Assembly (NCBI GenBank): GCA_016706845.1
Contig: JADJIV010000009.1
Coordinates: 62,001-126,000, forward strand
DNA from: PNOJ01 sp016706845
GTDB lineage: Bacteria > Krumholzibacteriota > Krumholzibacteriia > LZORAL124-64-63
DNA length: 64,000 bases
Direction of reading: 5' to 3'
The position numbers and the translations under genes were made by a program. The notes below the pieces were generated by a model. The model was not told the DNA's origin. It made no database searches and worked only from the letters and a program-made list of their open reading frames with translations. Numbering within the stretch: the first letter of the stretch is position 1; each line of letters starts with the position of its first letter. Below, piece by piece: positions 35,607 to 45,089 of the stretch.

Positions 35607-37983
35607 CCTCGTCGGCGTCCGGCCCGAGGATGTACCGCAGCCCCGCCTCCAGCACCTCGTCGCGGCCCTCCCGGATCCCGGCGATCGTCGGCACGGCGAC
35701 GATGTCCGGCACGATCCCCACCCGCTGGGTCGGCGTCTTGTCGGGATAGAACACGCCGATGCCGCTGACCATGGTCCTCAGGCCGCCCGGCAGCACGATG
35801 GGCGAGATGTTGCCGTCGGCGCCGGCGGTGGTGCTCCCCACCGACCGCCCGGCCGTTCGCCCGCAGCGCCATGGCGGTGGCGCGGTCTCCGCCTGGCTCT
35901 GCGAGACCCAGATCGACCAGGATCGCGATCCGGCCCGCGTAGCCGGGCGAGACCGGCTCGATCTCGACGGGGGCGTCCAGGTGAACGCCCCGGGCGTCGC
36001 CCGAGATCCCCAGCGGTGAACCGCGCGAAGCCCTGCTCTCCCCGACCAGCCGGCCGCCGAACGCGAACACCGCGAACTCCGAGGGGTAGTTGCGGATGTC
36101 GATCACCAGGCCGCGCGTGCCCGCGGCCTGCTCCAGGTAGCCGTCGACGTCCCGGATGCGGAACGACGACAGCTTGAGGTAGCCCGCTTCGGGCGACAGC
36201 CGCTGGAAGGCCACACCCTGACGATCGTGGGTCACCATGCGGGCGTCGCTGGAGATCGACCGGGGGACGACGAGCGCCAGCGTCTCCGCCATTCGCTGTC
36301 GATGGCACCTAGGTCGCCATCGCCGCGCGACAGGGCCAGCGCGATGTCGCGCCACAGCACGGTCCGATTCGAAGCGCAGTAGTACGGCGACCACGCCTCG
36401 AACAGCTTGGCGACGGGTATCCCGTCGACCGCCGCGATGACGTCGCCGATCGCCAGGCCCGAGGCCGGCCCCAGCAGGGAGTCGGCGAAGGCGGACACGA
36501 CCATGCGACCCTCGACGTAGCGCAGATCGACGGGCCAGCTCCCGTCGCCGCGCGGAGGTCTGACGTCGAGGCTCGACCAGAGATTCGCGTGGGTGTCGCC
36601 GCTGCGGGCGATCATCGCCATCATCTCGAGCCGGTAGTCGTCCTCGTCGCCGCGGCGACGAGCCGCGGCAGGAACTCGGACAGCACGGACGTCCATTCGC
36701 CGTCGATCAGGTCCCGGTAGGGGAACCAGTACTCGACGATGTTCCACAGCCTCGCCACCGCCTCGCGACGGAACCGGGTTCGTGGCAGGGCCGGTCGGGC
36801 GTCCAGCCCGCGGGTAGGCCCGCGGGGACCGCTGCCTGGGAACTTCGCCGTCTCCTGCGGTCTTCTTGCGGGACGAAGCAGTAGACGTGGCCGCGTCGCC
36901 GGCGTGCGCGGCGCGCAGGAAGTGCAGGCTGGCGGCGCGAATTGTCCCTTGGGCACGACGCCAGCAGATGCTGCCGGTCGAAGCCGCCGACGAGCCGCCC
37001 GCCCTGCATACGCAGGTCCTGCAGGTCTCCTCGCGCGTGCGCTGTCCGCCGTCGCGGTGCGGGCCGCGGCGTCGACCGCAGCCGACCCGACGTCGCGCGA
37101 GGTACCGGGGCGGAAGTCCCCCACTGGGACCGTGGGCCCGTCGATGGCGAACAGGGCCGGCCGGACGGCGCCGGGACAGGGCGACCTCGTCCGCAGGCTC
37201 GAGCTTGCGCCTGCGGCGAGAGCGCTCGGACGCCACGTGGCAGCTCCAGTTCGGACCCCACACCTCGACCCGGCGGCCTCGGCGGCGCCGACCTGGCGTT
37301 CGAACGCGACGCGCAGCCCGATGCCGGGAGCGGCATCGACCTGGTCCTGGTCCCGGGCGAGGAGCGACCACCGCCATGCCGTCGCGAACAGGGCGGGGTC
37401 TGGTAGAAGAGGGACTTGCCGCCGACGGTGGGCATCAGCAGGGCATCGACGCCGTTGGTCAGATGGTCGCGACCTTGGCCTGTCGATCACGGAAGGGGGG
37501 TACGCCGAAGCGGATTACAGGATGTCCAGGGCGGTGCGGGTCCAGGGGCAACCGTAGCGAGCACTCCGTCCAGTCGTTCGTGCCGCGCAGGCCGCGGTTG
37601 CGGGAGTTGTCGAACCGCAGCGCGCCGCTCGGGCCGTCCTCCCGCATCCACAGGCCGGCGTAGCCGACGATGTCTTCGGTGCGCAGGAACCCGCGCAGTT
37701 CGAGGACCTTACCGTCGAAGTCGATCGGAAGCTGTTTAGTTAGCGTGGTGAAGGTTCCCTCGCTGGTAGCATCGCGCTCCAGCCTGGCGGCGCCTTTGCC
37801 GGCATGCACGACGGTGCCGTCGAAGTGGAAGGTGCCCGACGGACCACCTCCCCAGCCGCGCAGGGCCCCGCCGGCGTTCTCGAAGCGCAGGCAGGCATCG
37901 AGATCAGGTTCCCGGGCCTCGGCCGCCGGGATCGCGAGGACCAACCAGACGACGAGGCCCACCGCAACATTCCGGATCATCAT
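35575..37983 (-). pseudogene. S41 family (C-terminal-processing-like) peptidase, disrupted
   Basis: The N-terminal part (37545-37983) has a signal peptide, FENAGGALRGWGGGPSG, VLELRGFLRTED and LWMREDGPSGALRFDN, as in secreted S41/TSP peptidases. The C-terminal part (35575-36760) resumes with ARLWNIVEYWFPYRDLIDG, DTHANLWSSLDVRPP, a PDZ-like GLAIGDVIAAVDG and QSQAE-like nucleophile region (near 35870-35900). GSTTAGADGNISPI and TQRVGIVPDIV follow. Between them, 36763-37540 is not peptidase sequence but a decayed copy of recQ. At least three further frameshifts occur in the peptidase portions (near 35840, 35870-35900 and 36300). The gene cannot make an intact enzyme as read. Its 3' end overlaps the convergent kinase gene by 32 bp. 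Confidence 0.75.
36763..37540 (-). repeat. Degenerate recQ-derived segment inside the S41 gene
   Basis: This segment is collinear with the 5' part of recQ (39411-40263) and in the same orientation. Shared short words include CACCGCCC-TGGACATCCTG, CTTCCGTG, GACCAACGGCG, GGCGGCAAGTCCCTCT, GTCGAAGCCGCCGACGA and CTTCTTGCGG. There are scattered substitutions and many small indels, including a net loss of about 75 bp, and translation fails in every frame. The edges show short matches (CCTCGCGACGGAA at 36761-36773; GCGGTGCG at 37531-37538). Confidence 0.8.
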
Positions 37984-38014
37984 GGAGATGCTCCCTGGTT
38001 GGCGCCGTGCCGGC

Positions 38015-38393
38015 TCAACGCTTGGCGCCGCCGCGCCGTTCCAGATTTTCCGCGATCCGCGCCCTGACCAGCTTGCGGATCAGCGCCACCGGCAGGGGCT
38101 TGTCGGGCTGGAAGCGGATCGTGCCCTTGCTCGTGCCGAACTCGGCGAGCTCGTCCGCGTGCTCGGCCACCGTGGCGGCGCTCATGGGGTAGAAGGCGCA
38201 GTGCTTCGCCGCCGCGCCGAAGGCCACGAGCGCCTTGCCGTCGAGGCGGAAGGCAGGCAGGCCGTAGCTGAGGCACTCCTCGGCACGCGGCGCGGCGGCC
38301 CGGATGGCCTTGCGGAAGCCGCTCGAGCGCGAGGCGCTGGTCGTCGTTCAGGGCCTCGAGGTATTCGTCGATGCTGTTGGCCGCCGGTCTCAT
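38015..38393 (-). CDS. DUF1801 (YdhG-like) protein, one frameshift
   Basis: About 125 residues. The N-terminal segment SIDEYLEALNDDQRLALERL is in one frame and AFGAAAKHCAFYPMSAATVAEHA ... SKGTIRFQPDKPLPVALIRKLVRARI in another. A single-base change near 38320 joins them through a sensible RKAIRAAAPRAEECLSYGLPAF. This is the classic DUF1801 pattern, a small cytoplasmic YdhG-like domain sometimes called an iron chaperone. It lies just downstream (minus strand) of recQ and about 20 bp from its stop. Whether the frameshift is real or an assembly error is open, but the rest of the family pattern is intact. Confidence 0.75.
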
Positions 38394-38414
38394 CGCCTCA
38401 CCCCCCTGCCCCCA

Positions 38415-40267
<1,853 letters not shown>

Positions 40268-40348
40268 GGGGGCAGGCTAGCCAGAAGCGGGCCGCGGGGC
40301 AAGGCCGCAACGGCCCCGCCCCGCACATCACGCGTCACGGGCGCGATC

Positions 40349-41287
40349 TCACCGGTAGATCCGCTTCACCTCGCCCCACGACGCTTCCGCCGTCGCCGTC
40401 GGCGCGCCTGCGGTCACGACCCAGGCGCCGGGGTTCCAGCCCGCCGAGGACGACTGGGTGCCGTAGTTCGTCACGATGTGGAAGGTGGGCTCGATGTTGG
40501 CCTCCAGCAGCAGCCCGTCGGGCTGGGCGGCCTGCTCGTAGTAGCCGATCCAGCGCGGCTCGCCGGCGCCCGCCCAGAATTGCGGCGCGCCCATGATCTC
40601 GACCAGGGAAACGTCGCCCACGGACAGGCGGCCGACCAGCGCCGCGACCTCGGCGGCGGCGGCCCAGCGCCAGCCGGGGTTGGCGGCCAGCCAGTCCGTC
40701 ACCTGGTCGCGGGTGAAGCCGACGAACAGGGACGGGTCGCACCAGTACAGGCCCGAGCTCTCGTCGTGGAAGAGCTGCCGGTGAACGCCCTGATCCGCCA
40801 GGCGGGGCAGCGTGGTCGGGTCGGCGGCGTTGACGAGCCAGCCGCCGGGGCCCCAGGCCGCGACGCCGCCCTGACCACCGGACTGGGTCAGGACATCGTA
40901 CGGCTCGGTGTCCGACTGGATCAGCCAGCCATCGGGGATGGCGCCCTCGTAATAGCCGATCCAGCGGGGCCCGCCGGCGCCCACGATGAACTGGGGAGCG
41001 CCCATGACGTCCTCGAGGTCGGATCCGGCCGGCGCCGTGCTGCCCAGCAGCGCGTCGATCTGCGCGCTCGTGGCCCAGACCCAGCCCGTCGAGTTGCGGG
41101 TGACGAAGACGTCGAGTGCGGCGCGGTCCGTGTCCGTCAGCACGTCGGGGTCGCACCAGGTGAGCCCCGTGGCCGGATCGAAGAAAAACTCGCCGTAGGG
41201 TCCGCGGTTGGACAGTTCAGCGGCGAGGGCACCGCCGGCGAGGGCCGCGAGAACGGCGATGACGAGTACGAGAGTGCGAGGGTACAT
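40349..41287 (-). CDS. Secreted two-repeat protein with WG-x-VK-type C-terminal tail
   Basis: A 312-residue exported protein. A signal peptide covers about residues 1-23 (LVLVIAVLAALAGGALA). Two tandem modules of about 130 residues follow, aligned by TGLTWCDPDVL/SGLYWCDPSLF, GWVWATSAQIDALLG/GWRWAAAAEVAALVG, MGAPQF and PRWIGYYE. The protein ends EASWGEVKRIYR, a tail shared with two other secreted proteins in this window. The start at 41287 is chosen because AAGGAG lies eight bases upstream; an ATG at 41305 lies before that site. No family is known. It lies 82 bp upstream of recQ on the same strand. Confidence 0.78.
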   Translation of the reverse strand: MYPRTLVLVIAVLAALAGGALAAELSNRGPYGEFFFDPATGLTWCDPDVLTDTDRAALDVFVTRNSTGWVWATSAQIDALLGSTAPAGSDLEDVMGAPQFIVGAGGPRWIGYYEGAIPDGWLIQSDTEPYDVLTQSGGQGGVAAWGPGGWLVNAADPTTLPRLADQGVHRQLFHDESSGLYWCDPSLFVGFTRDQVTDWLAANPGWRWAAAAEVAALVGRLSVGDVSLVEIMGAPQFWAGAGEPRWIGYYEQAAQPDGLLLEANIEPTFHIVTNYGTQSSSAGWNPGAWVVTAGAPTATAEASWGEVKRIYR

Positions 41288-41416
41288 GACCGCAGCTCCT
41301 TCCACGATGGACCATCGAAATAATGAACACGCATCTTCATATCACTGAAGTCATGATTGCTCAACGGGATTCATATCCGGCCGGCGGCGGGTCGCTGCAG
41401 GCTACGCGCCTCCGGT

Positions 41417-42307
41417 TCACGATCCCAACCGATCCAGCCGCTCTCCGACGATCTCCGCCAGACGAACCCGCAGATCAGCGCTCAGCTCCGAACCGGCGAT
41501 CATCCCCTGGTACTCGTTGCGCAACGCCACCAACTCGTCGAGCTTGCGCACGGCGTATTCCGGCGCGATCCCCAGCCGCCCAGCAAGGGCCAGGAAATCT
41601 TCCCGCCGCAATCGACTCCTCCTGCCGCCGACCGTGAGCGCGAGTTCCTCCTGCTCGCCCGGAATCACCAGGCGCGACGACACCAGGTCGTAGGCCGGGC
41701 TGAGCGCGACGGTGCCGTCCTCGCCGGTCAGCAACGAGAAGTTCTTGCGGTGGGCGTCGCCGTTGCCGACGGCGAAGTTGAAGATCGTCAGCTCGAAGAG
41801 CCGCTGGCATTCGAGCGGAGCGAACGTGCAGTACTCATCGATGACGCGGGCGATCTGCTCGTGGCTGCCGGCGTACTTGTCGGGACCGCCGAGGATCTGG
41901 TGCATGTCCTCGCAAGCGAGCTTTTCGACACGCCGGCCCTTTGCGATTCGGTCGAACCGCTTCACCAGGTACGCCGGTTCACCGTCGGCCAGTTCCAGCA
42001 GCAGGCAGGGCGCCGTGTGCAGCCCGAACCTGTGCCCCATCCGCATGCACAGGTATTCGTTCTGCGGCAGTTCGCGGAAGGCCGGCGTCTGCGGCTTCAG
42101 GATGAACCGGCCGCCGCGCGCAACGGGAACGAGCTGTCCGCCGTCGAGGCGCAAGGACAGCTTCGGCTGGACGCCGGAGATGCTGAGCCCCCCGGCCATC
42201 TTCTGCGCCTCGCCGGCGATCTCGCCCGACTTGATGGGAATGGTCGGCCGGATGGGCTTGCCGAACATCTTGCGGAGCGTCTTGCCGTCGTAGTCAATCG
42301 GCGTCAT
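41417..42307 (-). CDS. hipT: HipT-like serine/threonine kinase toxin (HipA C-terminal)
   Basis: A 296-residue HipA-fold kinase without the N-terminal subdomain, as in HipT of HipBST systems. The Gly-rich loop reads SISGVQPKL (Ser42, Ser44), matching the SIS/SxS autophosphorylation motif of HipT, with Lys71 or nearby as ATP ligand. Catalytic GNGDAHRKN has Asp184 and Asn189, and SPAYDLVSS has the metal-binding Asp207. It overlaps hipS by 14 bp and so is translationally coupled. In the characterised E. coli system HipT phosphorylates tryptophanyl-tRNA synthetase; the target here is unknown. It is the last gene of the operon. Confidence 0.87.
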   Translation of the reverse strand: MTPIDYDGKTLRKMFGKPIRPTIPIKSGEIAGEAQKMAGGLSISGVQPKLSLRLDGGQLVPVARGGRFILKPQTPAFRELPQNEYLCMRMGHRFGLHTAPCLLLELADGEPAYLVKRFDRIAKGRRVEKLACEDMHQILGGPDKYAGSHEQIARVIDEYCTFAPLECQRLFELTIFNFAVGNGDAHRKNFSLLTGEDGTVALSPAYDLVSSRLVIPGEQEELALTVGGRRSRLRREDFLALAGRLGIAPEYAVRKLDELVALRNEYQGMIAGSELSADLRVRLAEIVGERLDRLGS

Positions 42308-42623
42308 CGGCCGCCTTCCGCACGCCGACCGCTCCGATGCAGTCGGCGCAGGTGCTCAGCAACAATCCGAAGGTGTCGCGCTCGTCCACCTTGATCGTGC
42401 GCGCGACGATGCGCAGGTACCATCCTTCGGGAACCAGCCCGGCGAAGAACGGGAACAGCGCCGGCGACTCGTACGGTTCCGGCCGCAGCGGCAGCGTCAC
42501 CGAGACGGCCGGGCCGTCGGCCAGGTAGGCCGGATCGTAGACGAACCGGTAGGTGCCCGAATCCAGTTCGGCGAGCACGCCCGCCTGCCGGTCCCGGTAG
42601 TAGACGTCCCCCCGGCGCATCAA
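42294..42623 (-). CDS. hipS: HipS-like protein (HipA N-terminal subdomain)
   Basis: A 109-residue protein equal to the N-terminal couple_hipA subdomain of HipA: DVYYRDRQAGVLAELDSGTYRFVYDPAYL at the start (given here as the pattern of strands), VSVTLPLRPEPYESPALFPFFAGLVPEGW, and FGLLLSTCADCIGAVGV. As a separate gene between an HTH protein and a kinase it matches HipS, the antitoxin that neutralises HipT in HipBST systems. Its ATG overlaps the hipB stop by 4 bp and it overlaps hipT by 14 bp, so all three are coupled. It acts in the cytoplasm. Confidence 0.85.
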   Translation of the reverse strand: MMRRGDVYYRDRQAGVLAELDSGTYRFVYDPAYLADGPAVSVTLPLRPEPYESPALFPFFAGLVPEGWYLRIVARTIKVDERDTFGLLLSTCADCIGAVGVRKAADDAD

Positions 42624-42814
42624 GACTTGGGCCTGACGTGAAGTTCGTGGCCGAGCAGGTCGAGCACCTGCTTCACCTTGTCGAGACGGACGGTGGGTTT
42701 GCCCTGCTCCAGTTCACGGACGAACCGCAGGCCCACTCCCGCTCGCGCCGCCAGTTCGACCTGTGTCAGGCCGGCAGCCTTGCGCAACCGCGTGATTTCT
42801 GCCGATAGCTCCAT
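42620..42814 (-). CDS. hipB: HipB-like HTH transcriptional regulator
   Basis: A 64-residue Xre/Cro helix-turn-helix protein. The HTH is AGLTQVELAARAGVGLRFVRELEQGK at about 14-39, followed by KVKQVLDLLGHELHV, which matches the small HipB/y4mF family. It is the first gene of the operon with hipS and hipT and probably represses it by binding the GGGTATA-type boxes upstream. Its stop overlaps the hipS ATG. In HipBST systems HipB represses and augments the complex while HipS is the antitoxin. Confidence 0.87.
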   Translation of the reverse strand: MELSAEITRLRKAAGLTQVELAARAGVGLRFVRELEQGKPTVRLDKVKQVLDLLGHELHVRPKS

Positions 42815-42830
42815 GGCATTCGCCCTGATC

Positions 42831-42972
42831 GGGTATATTTTCTATCAACACAACGGCATCTTCCGCAACACCGCGCCAGCCGTCAAGCAAGAATAACCCC
42901 AATAGGGTATAAAATATCTAATTTACCCATAAGTTCGACGCTAAATCCTGGATGTGATATATTATTATACCC
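42831..42972 (-). promoter_or_regulatory. AT-rich operator/promoter region of hipBST
   Basis: Upstream of hipB is an AT-rich tract carrying TATACCC/GGGTATA boxes at 42831-42837, 42905-42911 and, inverted relative to those, 42966-42972. On the minus strand the first two extend to TATACCCGATCAGGG and TATACCCTATTGGGG, so each is an imperfect palindrome of CCC-spacer-GGG. They are good candidates for HipB binding sites. No single confident -35/-10 pair was found. Confidence 0.6.
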
Positions 42973-43005
42973 TTTCGGTGATATTATACTGAACTCCGGC
43001 GGAGC

Positions 43006-43029
43006 GGGCCGGGGCCCGCGCCCCGGCCC
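43006..43029 (-). terminator. GC-rich hairpin after the EF-hand gene
   Basis: A perfect 10-bp stem GGGCCGGGGC (43006-43015) with GCCCCGGCCC (43020-43029) and a 4-base loop, 8 bp downstream of the stop. No T run follows on the minus strand, so it resembles the other GC hairpins in the window. Confidence 0.6.
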
Positions 43030-43036
43030 TCCATGG

Positions 43037-43438
43037 TCAGGCGAGCACGCCCGCGTACTGCAGCAGGGTGGCCTTCTCCTCGTCGCTCGACGAGTACAGC
43101 TCGAGCAGCTGCTCCGACAGCAGGGACGCTTCCTCCTGCGCGGGCGGCGGACCGCCGGCGCCGGGAGGAGGACCCTGCGGCCGGCCGGCCTCCAGCTCGG
43201 CGGCGTTGACCGCGCCGTCGCCGTCGGTGTCGAGCCGGGACATCATCTCCGAAGCGGACGGCGCATCGGCGTCCATCTTCCCGGACATGCGGTCGATCAT
43301 GGCCTGCAGTTCGGTCTCGTCGAGGGTTCCCGAAGCGTCGGTGTCGAGCTCCGCGAACATCTCCTCGGGCGACGGTCGCTTCGGCGGCGTCATCGCGACC
43401 GCCGCGGTGGTGTTGGTGCTGCCGATGGAAGAAATCAC
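43037..43438 (-). CDS. EF-hand calcium-binding protein
   Basis: A 133-residue protein with two EF-hand loops: DTDASGTLDETEL near 32-44 and DTDGDGAVNAAEL near 69-81, each followed by the expected hydrophobic helix start. Between them lies a helix (AMIDRMSGKM). The C-terminal half has a Gly/Pro linker and a helical SLLSEQLLELYSSSDEEKATLLQ. There is no signal peptide, so a cytosolic or periplasmic calcium sensor cannot be distinguished. GTG start at 43438 with AAGGAGG seven bases upstream. It lies between the HipBST operon and the response regulator, without obvious linkage to either. Confidence 0.8.
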   Translation of the reverse strand: MISSIGSTNTTAAVAMTPPKRPSPEEMFAELDTDASGTLDETELQAMIDRMSGKMDADAPSASEMMSRLDTDGDGAVNAAELEAGRPQGPPPGAGGPPPAQEEASLLSEQLLELYSSSDEEKATLLQYAGVLA

Positions 43439-43582
43439 GTGGGACCTCCTTGATCACGTCCGGCACCCGTGCCGGTCCCGAACGCGGGGTCGGGCGCATT
43501 CCCGGCCGCGCCGTTCGTATCGCCGTGTATCGGCGGGGCGCGAAGGTGCAACCGCCGTTCCCTGGACTGTGGCGATCGTGTA

Positions 43583-44269
43583 TCAGGAGGTCGGCGCGAT
43601 CAGCAGGTAGCCCTGCCCGCGCACCGATTTGATGTAACGGGGATTCAGGGCGTCGTCGCCGAGCTTGCGCCGCAGGCGCACCACGCACAGGTCGATGGAG
43701 CGGTCGCGGCTGTCGAAGGGCAGGCCGCGGATCTCGCGCTTGATGGTCTCGCGGTCCACCACCTGTCCCGGTCGCCCGGCCAGCAGGAGCAGCAATTCGA
43801 ACTCCGTGTCCGTCAGATCGAGGGCCCGTCCCGCCAGCTTCGCCGAACGGGCGCCTTCGTCCACGACCAGCGCGCCCGAGTCGTGCCGACCGGGCCGGCG
43901 GGGTCGGCCGCGGGCCAGCGCGTGCAGGTGCGCGAGCAGCAGGCGCTCGCTGAAGGGGCGGACCAGGACCGTGTCGGCGCCCGTCTCCAGGGCGACGACC
44001 TGCGCCGTCTCGTCCGCCTCCTCGAAGAGGGCGCAGATCCGGCTGTCGGGACGCGCCGCGCGCACGTCGCGGCACCAGGCCAGGGCGCCCGCGGCGCGGG
44101 GTTCGATGTTCACCACCACGAGGGAGGAAGAAGAGGCCGCCAGGTTCGCGGGGGGGATGTGGTCGCGGACCACCGTCTCGACCCGGCAGCCCTGCCGCCG
44201 CAGGCCCGCGCACAGTTCCGCCGCGGCATCGGGCCGATCGATCACGAGGGTCACGTCGAGGCTGGGCAT
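43583..44269 (-). CDS. OmpR-family regulator with degenerate receiver domain
   Basis: A 228-residue protein. The N-terminal CheY-like domain lacks the normal phosphoacceptor: the strand reads LVVVNIEP with Asn54 in place of Asp. The usual Lys before Pro-Phe is Arg104 (LVRPF). The acidic pair at the start is only D11 (VIDRPD). The C-terminal winged helix is intact: ALDLTDTEFELLLLLAGRPGQVVDRE near 145-172, RSIDLCVVRLRRKLG near 190-204, and IKSVRGQGYLL. It is therefore an OmpR/PhoB DNA-binding protein that probably works without standard phosphorylation. No histidine kinase lies nearby. GGGAG lies six bases before the ATG. Confidence 0.85.
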   Translation of the reverse strand: MPSLDVTLVIDRPDAAAELCAGLRRQGCRVETVVRDHIPPANLAASSSSLVVVNIEPRAAGALAWCRDVRAARPDSRICALFEEADETAQVVALETGADTVLVRPFSERLLLAHLHALARGRPRRPGRHDSGALVVDEGARSAKLAGRALDLTDTEFELLLLLAGRPGQVVDRETIKREIRGLPFDSRDRSIDLCVVRLRRKLGDDALNPRYIKSVRGQGYLLIAPTS

Positions 44270-44381
44270 CCGCCGCTCCCTGCCCGGGGCGGCGCGGTGG
44301 GGTGAGGCGCCGTCCGCCGGGCAGCGATCCCAACGCGCGGGGAGCGGCGATCCTGCGCGGCGGCCGCCGGCGCCAGGCCCG

Positions 44382-44753
44382 TCATTCCATCAGCCACGCG
44401 ATCGCCCGCTCGCGATCATCGAAGAGTTGGACGCAGAGGCCGCGATTGCGGCAGGCGTTCTCCCAGAACCGGACCGCCTCGAACGCCGCGTGCCCCTTCG
44501 GCAACAGGACCGCTTCCCTGACGGTGCCGCCGGGATCGTTCGCCAGGAAGGTCTCGACCGTCGCGTACAGGTCCACGACCGAGTGCCCGCCCTCGAGTTC
44601 CGAGCAGTCGGCCAGCAGCCGGGTCACGCCTTTGGCGCGGCAGATCATGATCGTTTCGCGGACCAGCAGCGCCAGTGATTCCGGCGACACCGCGCCGCAG
44701 TAGCGGGTCTCGACGATGGGATGCTCGGGAAGCAGATTGACGGACCTGGACAT
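44382..44753 (-). CDS. STAS/SpoIIAA-like protein
   Basis: A 123-residue protein with no signal peptide. The pattern PIVETRYCGAVSPESLALLVRETIMICRAKGVTRLLADCSEL, with strands and helices alternating, then VVDLYATVETFLAN, resembles SpoIIAA-like/STAS-type proteins (DUF3478-like). It has no catalytic motif. GAGGG lies near the ATG, whose upstream 330 bases contain copy 2 of the dispersed palindrome and the promoter of the divergent peptidase gene. It lies about 110 bp upstream of the response regulator on the same strand. Confidence 0.65.
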   Translation of the reverse strand: MSRSVNLLPEHPIVETRYCGAVSPESLALLVRETIMICRAKGVTRLLADCSELEGGHSVVDLYATVETFLANDPGGTVREAVLLPKGHAAFEAVRFWENACRNRGLCVQLFDDRERAIAWLME

Positions 44754-44935
44754 GCCACCCTCTTTCGTTCGCGGCCGAAGTCGCTCGACCCGAGGGGCGG
44801 GTCGCGGTCGATCGGAAGACGAGTGGGCGATCTGCAGGCTGGTTCGGAATCCCCGTCATTCTCCGCAATCGTCACGCGGCTGGCAAGCGGTCATCGGCGC
44901 CGGCGAGTTCGGTTATGGGCGTCGGTCGTGCCGCC

Positions 44936-44976
44936 CTGCGGTAAAATTGAAACTCCGACTTTCAATTTTGCAGCAC
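44936..44976. repeat. Dispersed palindromic element, copy 2
   Basis: AAAATTGAAA (44943-44952) and TTTCAATTTT (44960-44969) flank loop CTCCGAC. This is the reverse complement of copy 1 at 12951-12995, with matching flanks (GGT before, CAGCA after). It lies between the divergent STAS-like and M23 peptidase genes. Confidence 0.8.
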
Positions 44977-45004
44977 GGCGCCCGCAGCGCGGACATCCTC
45001 CCCC

Positions 45005-45033
45005 CTTGTCAATCCGCGAGATATAGGACATAA
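45005..45033 (+). promoter_or_regulatory. Sigma-70-like promoter of the M23 peptidase gene
   Basis: TTGTCA (45005-45010), a 17-base spacer and CATAAT (45028-45033), 56 bases before the ATG. Both boxes match the vegetative consensus at five of six positions with ideal spacing. Confidence 0.7.
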
Positions 45034-45089
45034 TCAGACCTCATTCACGGCAGCCCGGTGCCCGTACGCCGCCACGAAGGAAGCTCGCC

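Noticed and set aside
35575..37983. Interpretation of the S41 region as several small genes
   Set aside because: The fragments read in order as one known S41 architecture with a foreign middle, so they are pieces of one gene.
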